64,000 nucleotides of DNA from Xanthobacter sp. NM-25. Its GTDB lineage: Bacteria > Pseudomonadota > Alphaproteobacteria > Rhizobiales > Xanthobacteraceae. Positions 41,564 to 50,731 of this stretch are shown here, in pieces (within the stretch, counting starts at the first letter, position 1; each line of letters begins with the position of its first letter). Position numbers and translations under genes: made by a program. The stretch is taken from NCBI RefSeq assembly GCF_022138605.1, contig NZ_JACBFS010000001.1:682001-746000 (forward strand). Reading direction: 5' to 3'. The notes under the pieces were generated by a model. The model was not told the DNA's origin, ran no database searches, and worked only from the letters and a program-made list of their open reading frames with translations.

Positions 41564-43140
41564 TGAACCGCGAAGGCCGGGGCGCCACCGCGCCCGCTCC
41601 CCTCTCCACCCCTGCCCCCACCCCTGCCCCCGAAACCTTCACCGGCAACCGGGCCCTCGATCTCGAGGAAGGCCTGCTGTTCGAGGTGGGCCGCCCGGAA
41701 GTGTCCGGCGTCGACCTGCCCGCGCCCAAGGGCGGCGCCGACCGCCTGGGCGGCCACGGCCGCACCGCCGCGCTCGGCCTGCCGGGGCTGAGCGAACCGG
41801 AGGCCATGCGCCATTACGTGCGCCTGTCGCGCATGAATTACGGCATCGACAGCGGCCTCTTCCCGCTCGGCTCGTGCACCATGAAGCACAACCCGCGCCT
41901 CAATGAAAAGATGGCGCGGCTGCCCGGCTTTGCCGACATCCACCCGCTGCAGCCGGTCTCCACCGTGCAGGGGGCGCTGGCGCTCATGGCAGAGCTGTCG
42001 CGCTATCTGCTGGCGCTCACCGGCATGGCGGCGGTGGCCCTGCCGCCCAAGGCCGGGGCCCATGGCGAGCTCACCGGCATGATGGCCATCAAGGCCGCGC
42101 ACATGGCGGCGGGCTCCAGCCGCCATGTGGTGCTGGTGCCCGAAAGCGCCCATGGCACCAACCCGGCCACCGCCGCCCTCATCGGCTATGAGGTGCGGGC
42201 CATCCCCGCCCGTGCCGATGGCACGGTGGACCCGGAGGCGGTGCGCGCGGCGCTCTCCCCTGAAGTCGCGGCGCTGATGCTCACCAACCCCAACACCTGC
42301 GGCCTGTTCGAGCGGGACGTGGTGGAGATCGCCGCCGCCGTGCACGCGGCGGGCGCCTATTTCTACTGCGACGGCGCGAACTTCAACGCCATCCTGGGCA
42401 AGGTGAAGGTGGCCGACCTCGGGGTCGATGCCATGCACATCAACCTGCACAAGACCTTCTCCACACCCCACGGCGGCGGCGGTCCCGGCGCCGGACCGGT
42501 GGTGCTGTCCCAGGCGCTGGCGCCGTTCGCCCCGGTGCCGGCCCTTGTGGAGACCGACGGCACCCTGACCCTGGCGGAAGAGCGGGGCGACACCGGCGCA
42601 GAACAGGCGCTCGGCCGCATGAGCGCATTCCACGGGCAGATGGGCATGTTCGTGCGGGCTCTCGCCTGGATGCTCTCCCATGGCGCCGACGGCATGCGCC
42701 AGGCGTCGGAAGATGCGGTGCTGGCCGCCAATTACGTGCGCGCCAGCCTCATGGACCTGCTCTCGGCCCCGTTCGCCGAGCGCCCGGCCATGCATGAGGC
42801 GCTGTTCGACGACACCTGGCTCGCCGGCACCGGCATCAGCACCTTGGACGTGGCGAAGGCACTCATCGACGAGGGCTATCACCCGATGACGGTGTATTTC
42901 CCGCTGGTGGTGCACGGGGCCATGCTCATCGAGCCCACCGAGAGCGAATCGAAGGCGTCCCTCGACCTGTTCATCGCCGCCTTGCGAGACCTCGCCATGG
43001 CGGCCAAGGCCGGAGACACCGAGCGCTTCCTCGGCGCGCCGCACTATGCCCCGCGTCGGCGGCTGGACGAGACCCGCGCCGCCCGTGCCCCAGTGCTGCG
43101 CTGGACCGCACCGGAGCCCCTGCCCGACGCGGCGGAGTAG
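41560..43140 (+). CDS. gcvPB: Glycine dehydrogenase (decarboxylating) subunit 2
   Basis: A 526-residue PLP-binding half of the P protein. The cofactor lysine is K298 in INLHKTFSTPHGGGGPG. Other family stretches are GLFPLGSCTMKHNPRLNEK, HPLQPVSTVQGAL and SAHGTNPATA. The GTG at 41560 overlaps the gcvPA stop; an ATG follows at 41563. Residues 8-24 form a low-complexity Ala/Pro/Thr linker absent from the catalytic core. Last gene of the glycine cleavage operon, followed by an intrinsic terminator. Confidence 0.95.
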   Translation: MMNREGRGATAPAPLSTPAPTPAPETFTGNRALDLEEGLLFEVGRPEVSGVDLPAPKGGADRLGGHGRTAALGLPGLSEPEAMRHYVRLSRMNYGIDSGLFPLGSCTMKHNPRLNEKMARLPGFADIHPLQPVSTVQGALALMAELSRYLLALTGMAAVALPPKAGAHGELTGMMAIKAAHMAAGSSRHVVLVPESAHGTNPATAALIGYEVRAIPARADGTVDPEAVRAALSPEVAALMLTNPNTCGLFERDVVEIAAAVHAAGAYFYCDGANFNAILGKVKVADLGVDAMHINLHKTFSTPHGGGGPGAGPVVLSQALAPFAPVPALVETDGTLTLAEERGDTGAEQALGRMSAFHGQMGMFVRALAWMLSHGADGMRQASEDAVLAANYVRASLMDLLSAPFAERPAMHEALFDDTWLAGTGISTLDVAKALIDEGYHPMTVYFPLVVHGAMLIEPTESESKASLDLFIAALRDLAMAAKAGDTERFLGAPHYAPRRRLDETRAARAPVLRWTAPEPLPDAAE

Positions 43141-43171
43141 CACCGGCCCGCGGACAAGCCCCTGAAACGCA

Positions 43172-43212
43172 AACGCCCCGGTCGGATCAGCTCCGGCCGG
43201 GGCGTTGTGTTT
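43172..43212 (+). terminator. Intrinsic terminator of the gcv operon
   Basis: AACGCCCCGG and CCGGGGCGTT (43172-43181 and 43197-43206) form a 10-bp stem that continues with an inner CGG/CCG, followed by a T-rich GTGTTT. It lies 31 bases after the gcvPB stop. Confidence 0.85.
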
Positions 43213-43384
43213 CACACTGGTGCAGGCCGTCAGGAGGATAGGACGGCGTCAGGCGAACGCGCCGGGCCCGCGGCAAGACCCGCGAGAGAGAACACCCGTG
43301 CGAAGCCGACCGGCGCACAGGGCGGACCGCGCCGCTCCGGCGTTCACCGTGTGCCGCGCCTCGCGACACACGGGACCCACCCGC

Positions 43385-43609
43385 TCAGCTGCCCTGGGGC
43401 CCGTTGCCGGGCTTGGCGGTCAGGGCCAGGATGCGCTTGGCCACGAAGATGGAAGCGGGAATCGCCAGCACCGCGCCGATGGCCGCGGCGATTGGAATGG
43501 CCCGCATGTCCTCCTGCGCCGGGGTCGGAACGTTCAGCACGACCATCACCAGAATGCCGGCAAACGCCACCGCCAGAACCGACCAGATGAGAACTGCAAC
43601 TTTCAGCAC
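43385..43609 (-). CDS. Small two-helix membrane protein behind a FixK/FNR box
   Basis: A 74-residue protein from a GTG start with a strong GGAGG site six bases upstream. Two hydrophobic segments (about 3-27, VAVLIWSVLAVAFAGILVMVVLNV, and 39-62) are separated by a short polar loop (PTPAQEDMRA), and a basic, proline-rich tail follows. Similar small Hyphomicrobiales proteins are sometimes mislabelled CTP synthetase. Function unknown. A perfect TTGA-N6-TCAA site with a TATATT -10 lies upstream, so I infer induction under low oxygen. Confidence 0.78.
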   Translation of the reverse strand: MLKVAVLIWSVLAVAFAGILVMVVLNVPTPAQEDMRAIPIAAAIGAVLAIPASIFVAKRILALTAKPGNGPQGS

Positions 43610-43635
43610 GGCACACCTCCTCCTTGGAAGCGCTC

Positions 43636-43676
43636 AATATATTTCCAAAACATCACTTTCGCTTGACCTCGATCAA
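43636..43676 (-). promoter_or_regulatory. FixK/FNR-type promoter of the small membrane protein gene
   Basis: TTGATCGAGGTCAA (minus strand, 43676-43663) is a perfect FNR/FixK palindrome TTGA-N6-TCAA. With its centre at -41.5, TATATT falls at -13 to -8, a fitting -10. Transcription would begin near 43627, leaving about 18 bases before the GTG, just enough for the GGAGG ribosome site. Inference from sequence and spacing. Confidence 0.72.
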
Positions 43677-43865
43677 GGGAAAGCGACCCCTGCGTCACCT
43701 CGCCCCAGGATGGCAGCGCCGGCCACGAACGCCCTTAAGGTGCCGCCGACCGGTGTGATGCTGCAACCCGCAGCCACACGGCTCAGAACCGCGTTCCCGT
43801 TTCGGGCCGCGGAGCACGCCGCACCCGCACCGCGGGCGTTACGTTGGGCGAAGGTGAGAGTGGAT

Positions 43866-44471
43866 ATGACGGCATTCTGGAATGAACGCTATACGCGCGA
43901 GGATTATCTCTTCGGCGTTGCCCCCAATGCGTTTCTGGCCCGGCAGGCGCCGCGGCTCACCGCCGGCGGCCGGGCCCTGGCCATTGCCGACGGCGAAGGC
44001 CGCAACGGCATCTGGCTAGCCGAGCAGGGCCTTTCGGTGCATGCGGTGGATGCCTCCAGCGTCGCCCAGGACAAGGCCCGCCGCCTCGCCGCCGAACGGG
44101 GGGTGAGCCTCGAGCTGGAGCTGGTGGACCTCGCCGATTGGACCTGGCCCGAGGCCGCCTATGACGTGATTGCCGGCATCTTCATCCAGTTTCTCGGCCC
44201 GGAGCCGCGGGCGAAGATGTTCGAAGGCATTCGCCGCGCCCTCAAGCCCGGCGGCCTGCTCCTGCTGGAGGGCTATGGCCCCAAGCAGCTGGAGTATCGC
44301 ACCGGCGGACCGGGTCAGCGCGACAATCTTTATACGGAAGAGCTGCTGCGCGATGCCTTTGCCGACCTGGAGATCGTGGAGCTGGTGAGCTACGACGCCG
44401 AGATCGCCGAGGGCGCCGCCCACAACGGCCTGTCGGCGCTGGTGGACCTGGTGGCCCGCAAGCCGGCCTGA
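43866..44471 (+). CDS. Class I SAM-dependent methyltransferase (TehB-like)
   Basis: A 201-residue methyltransferase. The opening FWNERYTREDYLFGVAPNAFL and the SAM-binding ALAIADGEGRNGIWLAEQG (motif I) followed by VHAVDASSVAQDKA match the TehB/thiopurine-methyltransferase-like group often annotated as tellurite resistance. The start at 43866 is where homology begins; the frame opens upstream through the divergent gene. The substrate is unknown; small-molecule or metalloid methylation is plausible. Confidence 0.85.
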   Translation: MTAFWNERYTREDYLFGVAPNAFLARQAPRLTAGGRALAIADGEGRNGIWLAEQGLSVHAVDASSVAQDKARRLAAERGVSLELELVDLADWTWPEAAYDVIAGIFIQFLGPEPRAKMFEGIRRALKPGGLLLLEGYGPKQLEYRTGGPGQRDNLYTEELLRDAFADLEIVELVSYDAEIAEGAAHNGLSALVDLVARKPA

Positions 44472-44602
44472 ACGCCGACACCAGCGGCGACGCGATAGCC
44501 GCCACGCCGGTGCATCACGAACACCTCCCCGTCGTGCGCCTTTCGTCTTATATGAGCGGGGCGCGCCCTGCCGCGCCGCCGCAACGTCCCAAGGAGCCCG
44601 TC

Positions 44603-46081
44603 ATGGCCGCATCCCAGCCTCTTGCGCACACGCCCACGCCCGCCTTCACCCTTCTGCGCGAGAAAATGCTGATTGGCGGCCAATGGGTGGACGCGGACGA
44701 TGGCGCGACCATCGCCGTTCACAATCCCGCCACCGGCGCCCTCATCGGCTCCATCCCCAAGGCCGGCGCCGCCGAGACCCGGCGCGCCATCGAGGCCGCC
44801 TCAGCCGCCTTCCGGCTCTGGAAGGCGCTGACCGCCGCCGAGCGGGCCGCCAAGCTGCACAAGCTGGCCGACCTCATCATCGCCCATACCGAGGAACTGG
44901 CGGTGCTGCTCACCACCGAGCAGGGCAAGCCGCTGGCCGAGGCCCGTGGCGAAATCGGCGCCTCCGCCGCCTATGTGCGCTGGTTCGCCGAGGAAGCCCG
45001 GCGCATCTATGGCGATGTCATCCCCTCCCCCTGGGCCAACCGCCGCATCATGGTGACCAAGGAGCCGGTGGGCGTCTGCGCCGCCGTGACACCCTGGAAC
45101 TTCCCCTCCTCCATGCTCTCGCGCAAGATCGGCGCGGCGCTGGCCGCGGGCTGCACGGTGGTGGCGAAGCCCTCCGAGCTCACCCCCTATTCGGGCCTGG
45201 CCTGGGGCGTGCTGGCGGAGATGGCGGGCATTCCGTCCGGCGTCGTCAACATCGTGGTGGGCGATGCCCCGGCCATCGGCGCCGAAATGACCGCCAACCC
45301 GCTGGTGAAGAAGGTGACGTTCACCGGCTCCACCCCGGTGGGCAAGCTGCTCATGAAGCAGTCGGCGGACACCATGAAGAAGATCTCCATGGAGCTCGGC
45401 GGCAACGCCCCCTTCCTGGTGTTCGACGATGCCGACCTCGACCTCGCCGTGGAGCAGGCCATTGCTTCCAAGTTCCGCAACGTGGGCCAGACCTGCGTGT
45501 GCGCCAACCGCTTCTATGTGCAGGCCGGCATTTATGACGCCTTCGCCGCCAGATTCGCCGAGGCTGCCAAAAAGCTGAAGATCGGCAATGGCCTGGATGA
45601 GGGCGTCACCGCCGGTCCGCTGATCGACGACCGGGCGCTCGCCAAGGTGAACCGGCTGTTGAAGGACGCCCTGGACAAGGGCGCCAAGGTCGTCACCGGC
45701 GGCCAGCAGCCGGCCCAGGGCGGCACCTTCTTCGAGCCCACGGTGCTCACCGGCGCCACCCAGGACATGGCGTTCGCCCGCGATGAGATCTTCGGCCCGC
45801 TGGCGCCGCTGTTCAAGTTTGAGACCGAGGAAGAGGCGGTCTCCTACGCCAACGCCACGGAATACGGCCTCGCCTGCTATTTCTTCACCAAGGACCTCGG
45901 CCGCGCCTTCCGCGTGTCCGAGCAGCTGGAATATGGCCAGGTGGGCGTCAATGCCGGCGTGCTCACCACCGAAGTCGCCCCGTTCGGCGGCGTGAAGGAG
46001 AGCGGCATGGGCCGCGAGGGCTCCAAATACGGCTGCGACGACTATCTCAACATCAAGTATGTGTGCGTCGGCGGCATCTGA
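44603..46081 (+). CDS. gabD: Succinate-semialdehyde dehydrogenase GabD-type
   Basis: A 492-residue NAD(P)-dependent aldehyde dehydrogenase. The catalytic cysteine is C298 (GQTCVCANRFYVQ), and the glutamate is in MELGGNAPFLVFDDADLD. The sequence, including EEARRIYGDVIPSPWANRRIMVTKEPVGV, matches the succinate/glutarate-semialdehyde dehydrogenase branch. It feeds succinate from GABA into the TCA cycle; putrescine breakdown genes (puuA, potF) in this window could supply GABA. The ATG has AAGGAG upstream. An intrinsic terminator follows. Confidence 0.92.
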   Translation: MAASQPLAHTPTPAFTLLREKMLIGGQWVDADDGATIAVHNPATGALIGSIPKAGAAETRRAIEAASAAFRLWKALTAAERAAKLHKLADLIIAHTEELAVLLTTEQGKPLAEARGEIGASAAYVRWFAEEARRIYGDVIPSPWANRRIMVTKEPVGVCAAVTPWNFPSSMLSRKIGAALAAGCTVVAKPSELTPYSGLAWGVLAEMAGIPSGVVNIVVGDAPAIGAEMTANPLVKKVTFTGSTPVGKLLMKQSADTMKKISMELGGNAPFLVFDDADLDLAVEQAIASKFRNVGQTCVCANRFYVQAGIYDAFAARFAEAAKKLKIGNGLDEGVTAGPLIDDRALAKVNRLLKDALDKGAKVVTGGQQPAQGGTFFEPTVLTGATQDMAFARDEIFGPLAPLFKFETEEEAVSYANATEYGLACYFFTKDLGRAFRVSEQLEYGQVGVNAGVLTTEVAPFGGVKESGMGREGSKYGCDDYLNIKYVCVGGI

Positions 46082-46095
46082 GCCCCGCCAGAATC

Positions 46096-46127
46096 AAAGC
46101 CCCCACCCATGGTGGGGGCTTTTTTTG
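46096..46127. terminator. Intrinsic terminator between gabD and the AhpD-like gene
   Basis: AAGCCCCCACC (46097-46107) and GGTGGGGGCTT (46111-46121) form an 11-bp stem with a three-base loop and a run of seven T on the plus strand. Clearly serves gabD; the stem end may also help the convergent gene. Confidence 0.93.
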
Positions 46128-46129
46128 CG

Positions 46130-46588
46130 TCACGCCGGCGGGGCGAAGCGGAGGCCGACGCCGATGCGGTTCCAGGCGTTGATGGTGGCGATGGAAACCG
46201 TGAGATAGGTGGCCTCCGCCTCGCTGAACACCACCCGCAGCGCCGCCCAGGCGGCTTCGGAGGCGGCGCCTTCACCCAGCTCCGTCAGCGCCTCGGCCCA
46301 GGCCAGGGCCGCGCTCTCGCGCTCCGAATAGAGGCCGGCATCACGCCAGGCGGCGACGAGATCGAGCTTCTGCCCGCTCACTCCCACCTTGCGGGCGAGA
46401 CCCACATGGAACTTGAGGCAGAAGGCGCAGCCGTTGATCTGCGACACCCGCACCTTGACCAGCTCGGTCAGACCCTTCTCCAGGCCGGAGGCATCCACCC
46501 CCTTGGTGAGGGCGGCGAGGCCCGCATAAATGTCGGGCGCGCTGTCGATGAAGCTCTTGTAATCGGGACGGGGCAGACTTTCGCTCAT
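46130..46588 (-). CDS. Carboxymuconolactone decarboxylase/AhpD-like protein
   Basis: A 152-residue AhpD-fold protein. The redox motif C54-x-x-C57-x3-H61 (INGCAFCLKFHVG) is that of alkylhydroperoxidase AhpD core domains. Such proteins reduce peroxides or act in thiol relay; the family also includes true carboxymuconolactone decarboxylases. The start is the ATG at 46588; the frame opens further up at 46657, over the ABC permease end. It is downstream of the ABC-2 exporter genes on the same strand, with its start 25 bases from the permease stop. Confidence 0.88.
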   Translation of the reverse strand: MSESLPRPDYKSFIDSAPDIYAGLAALTKGVDASGLEKGLTELVKVRVSQINGCAFCLKFHVGLARKVGVSGQKLDLVAAWRDAGLYSERESAALAWAEALTELGEGAASEAAWAALRVVFSEAEATYLTVSIATINAWNRIGVGLRFAPPA

Positions 46589-46613
46589 GGCGAGACCCTT
46601 TCGATGGCGCCGC

Positions 46614-47375
46614 TCAGCTCTTGAGCCGATAGCCGGTGCGGAACATCCAGCTGACAATGAACAGGCAGGCGGCGAGGAACAGCAGCGTCATGCCGAAGCT
46701 GATGCCCACTCCCACATCCGACAGGCCGAAGAAGCTCCAGCGGAAGCCGGAGACCAGATAGACCACCGGGTTGAACAGGGTGATGGTGCGCCACAGCGGC
46801 GGCAGCATATCCAGGGAATAGAAGGTGCCGCCCAAGAAGGTCAGGGGTGTCACCACCAGCATGGGAATGAGCTGCAGCCGCTCGAAGCCATCGGCCCAGA
46901 TGCCGATGATGAAGCCGAACAGCGAGAAGGTCACTGCGGTGAGCACCAGGAACGCCAGCATCCAGAACGGATGGCGGATCTCCATGGGCACGAACAGCGC
47001 GGCGGTGCCAAGGATGATGAGCCCCACCACCACCGATTTGGTTGCCGACGCCCCCACATAGCCGCACACGATCTCGAACGGCGACACCGGCGCCGACAGG
47101 ATCTCGTAGATGGTGCCCGAGAAGCGCGGGAAATAGATCGCGAACGAGGCGTTGGAGATGGATTGGGTGAGCAGGGTCAACATCATGAGACCCGGCACGA
47201 TGAAGGCCCCATAGGGCACATGCTCCACCTGGGTCATGCGGCTGCCGATGGCGGAGCCGAACACCACGAAATAGAGCGAGGTGGAAATCACCGGCGAGAC
47301 CACGCTCTGCAGCACAGTGCGCAGGGTGCGGGCCATCTCGAACCGGTAGATGGCGCTGATGGCTTGAAGATTCAC
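46614..47375 (-). CDS. ABC-2 type exporter permease, YadH-like
   Basis: A 253-residue inner-membrane permease with six predicted membrane segments and the ABC2 signature near MLVVTPLTFLGGTFYSLDMLPPLWRTITLFNPVVYLVSGFRW. The start overlaps the ATPase stop by four bases. Together they form a two-component exporter like E. coli YadGH. The substrate is unknown; drugs, polysaccharides or lipids are typical for the family. Confidence 0.9.
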   Translation of the reverse strand: MNLQAISAIYRFEMARTLRTVLQSVVSPVISTSLYFVVFGSAIGSRMTQVEHVPYGAFIVPGLMMLTLLTQSISNASFAIYFPRFSGTIYEILSAPVSPFEIVCGYVGASATKSVVVGLIILGTAALFVPMEIRHPFWMLAFLVLTAVTFSLFGFIIGIWADGFERLQLIPMLVVTPLTFLGGTFYSLDMLPPLWRTITLFNPVVYLVSGFRWSFFGLSDVGVGISFGMTLLFLAACLFIVSWMFRTGYRLKS

Positions 47376-48346
47376 GACGCGGGCCTCACCAGGCTGACGA
47401 AGATGTCCTCCAGCGAGCTCTGCTCGGTGCGCAGATCGTTGAAGGCGATGCCCTGGGCGGACAGGTCCGCCAGCAGCGCGGCAATGGGCGCCTCGCCCGG
47501 CCGGTCGGCGCTGCCATAGCTGTAGGTCAGCATCTGCCCGTCGCCGGACAGGACGAGGCCATAGGGCGCCAGCAGTTCGGGCACCTCGGCGAGGGGCGCG
47601 GCCAGCTCGATGAGAAGCTGCTTTTGCCCCAGCTTGCGCATGAGGGTGGCCTTCTCCTCCACCAGGATGATCTCACCCCGGTTGATCACCCCCACCCGGT
47701 CGGCCATCTCCTCGGCCTCCTCGATATAATGGGTGGTGAGGATGATGGTGACGCCTTGCTCTTTCAGCCGACGCACCAGCCGCCACATGTCGCGGCGCAG
47801 TTCCACGTCGACGCCGGCGCTGGGCTCGTCCAGGAACAGCACCTCGGGCTCGTGGGCCAAAGCCTTGGCGATGAGCACACGCCGCTTCATGCCGCCCGAG
47901 AGCGTCATGATGCGGGCATCCTTCTTTTCCCACAAAGACAGGCTGCGCAGCACGGTCTCGATATAAGCGGGGTTCGCCTTGCGGCCGAACAGGCCACGGG
48001 AGAAGCTCACGGTGGCCCAGACGGTCTCGAAGGAATCCGTCGACAGCTCCTGCGGCACCAGGCCGATGCGGGCGCGGGCGGCGCGATAGTCGACGACGAT
48101 GTCGTGGCCGGCCACCTGGACGGTGCCCGATGTCGCCTTCACCAGGCCGCAGATGGTGGAGATGAGGGTGGTCTTGCCGGCGCCATTGGGGCCGAGCAAT
48201 GCGAAGATCTCCCCCGGCACGATGTCGAGGGTGATGTCTTTCAGGGCGCTGTGGCCGGTGGCGTAGGTCTTGGAGAGATGGCGGACGCTGACGATGCCGG
48301 GAGCCGGCGGATCAGCTGTGCGCGGAGCGGAGGGGGCAGCGATCAT
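47372..48346 (-). CDS. ABC-2 type exporter ATPase, YadG-like
   Basis: A 324-residue ABC ATPase: Walker A GPNGAGKTT, signature LSGGMKRRV, Walker B VLFLDEPSAGVD. The C-terminal 80 residues (EEKATLMRKLGQKQLLIELAAPL and after) form the extra domain common in DrrA/YadG-type exporters. First gene of the pair, with its stop overlapping the permease start. The alternate upstream gene is the Tim44-like protein on the same strand, 96 bases away. Confidence 0.9.
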   Translation of the reverse strand: MIAAPSAPRTADPPAPGIVSVRHLSKTYATGHSALKDITLDIVPGEIFALLGPNGAGKTTLISTICGLVKATSGTVQVAGHDIVVDYRAARARIGLVPQELSTDSFETVWATVSFSRGLFGRKANPAYIETVLRSLSLWEKKDARIMTLSGGMKRRVLIAKALAHEPEVLFLDEPSAGVDVELRRDMWRLVRRLKEQGVTIILTTHYIEEAEEMADRVGVINRGEIILVEEKATLMRKLGQKQLLIELAAPLAEVPELLAPYGLVLSGDGQMLTYSYGSADRPGEAPIAALLADLSAQGIAFNDLRTEQSSLEDIFVSLVRPAS

Positions 48347-48442
48347 GGTCCGCGGTTAGACCACGGACCGTCGACGGCGGGAAGCCCCGCCGGCGATGGG
48401 ATGCCGGCGCACGGAGCCGTTCAGGATCCCTGCGCCGCAGCC

Positions 48443-49479
48443 TCAGGCCCCCGCGCGCGCCTCCTGCATGGCGGACAGGCGCCAGGGGCCACCCGCCTCG
48501 CGCACGAAGGTCCAGACCTCGGTGCCTTCACCCGGCCGGTCACGATCACCCGAGATGAAGCGACCGGTGGCGCGATCCACCATCACGTCGCGGCTCTCGA
48601 AGCGCATGGCGACGGTAGCGTATTCCAGGGACCCCTCGCGCCACGATTCGGCAAGGTCGCCCTGCAGCAGCTTCACGTCGGAGACTTCGTTGCGCACGCC
48701 GCGGGCAGCGTTGTCACGCCATTCCTCGGCCATGGCCTCGAACACCTCCGGGGTGGTCACCGCCTTGAGCGCCGCGGCGTCTTCCCGGCCGAAAGCGGTC
48801 TCGACTTCCTGGAGCAGCCGTTCGAAAGTGTCGAGATCCGCCGGCGTGATGCCCAGCACGTCCACCGGCCCGCGCGCGGCGGCGGCCGCAGGCTGGGCTG
48901 TGCCGGTCCCGCCCCCCAATCCGCTCCCCATTCCGCGCCCCATGGCCCCCCCGAGGGAGCCCCCCAGGGCACCGCCCAAGGCGCCACCGAGCGGGCCACC
49001 GTTGCCCGATGCCGGGCCGGTGGCGGAGCGGCCATAGGCCGTCGCGCCGGCGGGAGCCGGCTGCGGGCGGCGGAAGAAGCGCAGCACCAGCATCACCACC
49101 AGCGCCAGCAGCGCGCCCTGCAGCAGCAGGCCGAGGAAGCCGGCAAGGCCACCCAGGCCGTGCCCCATGAGCATGCCGATGAGGCCGCCGATGAGCAGGC
49201 CGCGCATGAGGCTGCCGCCGAGGCCGCTGCCGAACATGGAAGGCCGCGCCGCCTGCGGCCGCATGGCGGATGCATTGGGCGTGGACGAGGCCGCCGGCTG
49301 GGGCGTGGTGGAGCGCTGGATGGGCGCGGCGGGCGTCGGCGCCGTCTGGGTCGTGGGGGTGCCTGATAGGTGCGCGAGCCGCGGCTGCCCACCGACATGC
49401 CCCGTCGCGCCTCGGCGCTGTCCACCACCATAACGCCCAACGCGGCGACGATGCCGAGCATCGCCAGAACCGGCCTCAT
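48443..49479 (-). CDS. Tim44-like domain protein with an interrupted frame
   Basis: The C-terminal part (48443-49354) encodes a membrane-anchored protein: a glycine-rich hydrophobic segment (MRGLLIGGLIGMLMGHGLGG) followed by a Tim44-like domain (LDTFERLLQEVETAFGREDAAALK through EVWTFVREAGGPW). The signal peptide and opening (MRPVLAMLGIVAALGV, SRGSRTYQAPP), typical of this family, lie in a different frame from the ATG at 49479. The frames would join if a run of five G at 49355-49359 (plus strand) had six. This is a frameshift or a sequencing error. The N-terminal frame continues as arginine-rich nonsense. Confidence 0.75.
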
Positions 49480-49664
49480 GCCCACGGATAACCCTCCATC
49501 CCAAATGACGTTGCTACCGTGATACCAAAAGCCGGCACCACCTTTCCGCAACGGAATATGACGCATATGGGGAGCCGCGTCAGCGATTGCGAGGGGGCTT
49601 TCGGCATTTGATGTCAATTGGCCGCGGCTGCTACTGTGCCGTGACCTTCCAGAATGAACCGCAC

Positions 49665-50723
49665 ATGGCCCCGCCCCGGGGACCTTGGATGGGACCTTGC
49701 ATGGGACCTCGCATGCCCACCCCCGTTCCGCTCCCGCCGCGCCGCACGCTGCTGAAAGCGCTGCTCGCCGCCCCGTTCACGCCCTTCATGGCCCCGGTGC
49801 TGGCGACGCCTGCCGGCGCCCAGCCATCCATCGGCCCGCGCGCGGCGTCTGCCCTGGGCGTGCTGGTGCGCAACCAGAGCACGGCGCCGAGCTGCGCGGG
49901 GCCGGAGAACCTGGTTCTCACCTTCGTTTCGGAAGCGGTGCGCCGGCTGCATGTGGAGGCGCGCCACCCCGCCTTCACCACGGCTCTGGCCTCCGACGCG
50001 GACGTGCCGTCCTATCTCGGCTGTCCCACCGATCCCGCCGCCCCGATGCCCCCGGTGGCACAGGGGGCGGATGGACAGGTGCTGCTGGAAACCGCCGAGC
50101 TGCGGGTGAGCGGCCACGGGGCGCCGGATTTCTGGCGGCCGGCGACGGTTCCCGTGCGGGTGGGAGACAAGAGGTTCGAGGGCTTCGGCCGGGTGGAGCT
50201 CGCCGTCAAGCGCGACGGCGCGGTGGTGCCGGTGCTGGACCTGTTTCCCGGTGACGGCTCCTGGCGCCTGCGTCCCCTGCCGCCGCCCCACCTCGGCCAC
50301 ACCGCCTTTGGCGCGGCGGTGCTGATCGGCCCGGTGGCGCAGGAACGGCAGGTTCTGGTGAAGCTGGCATCGGTGGCCATCGCACCGGACGGACGCGGCT
50401 TCACCCTGCGCTTCGCGGACGGCGGCAGCGCGCAAGTGACCCTGGCGGGCGCCGACCGGCAGCGTCTGGCCCTCGACGCCACCTTCGCGCAGCCGGTGAC
50501 AGCGCCGTTCGCGGCCCTCAGGGCCCATTATGTGATGCAGGGGGAAGCGGACATCACGCGGCTGGCCTGGCGCACGGGCACATCGGCCCCGCTCGGCGAG
50601 GCGCCGGTGATGAGCTTCACCGACACGCCGGATGTCACTTTATTGTGGGCGGGCCGCCTGACGCCCACCCGTCCGGCGCCCACGGCGCCGGATCTCGTCT
50701 TCTCCGGCTTCGCCGGGGGCTGA
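49665..50723 (+). CDS. Tat-type secreted protein of unknown function
   Basis: A protein of 352 residues from the ATG at 49665; better starts may be the in-frame ATG at 49713. The leader PPRRTLLKALLAAPFTPFM has a twin-arginine motif (RRTLLK) and a hydrophobic core, so export by Tat in folded form is likely. The mature part is beta-rich with two cysteines (SCAGPENLVLTF and YLGCPTD). I do not recognise a family. The 5' end has repeated GGGACCT-type units (three in-frame ATGs from 49689 to 49713). Divergent from the Tim44-like gene. Confidence 0.65.
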   Translation: MAPPRGPWMGPCMGPRMPTPVPLPPRRTLLKALLAAPFTPFMAPVLATPAGAQPSIGPRAASALGVLVRNQSTAPSCAGPENLVLTFVSEAVRRLHVEARHPAFTTALASDADVPSYLGCPTDPAAPMPPVAQGADGQVLLETAELRVSGHGAPDFWRPATVPVRVGDKRFEGFGRVELAVKRDGAVVPVLDLFPGDGSWRLRPLPPPHLGHTAFGAAVLIGPVAQERQVLVKLASVAIAPDGRGFTLRFADGGSAQVTLAGADRQRLALDATFAQPVTAPFAALRAHYVMQGEADITRLAWRTGTSAPLGEAPVMSFTDTPDVTLLWAGRLTPTRPAPTAPDLVFSGFAGG

Positions 50724-50731
50724 GCGGCGGA

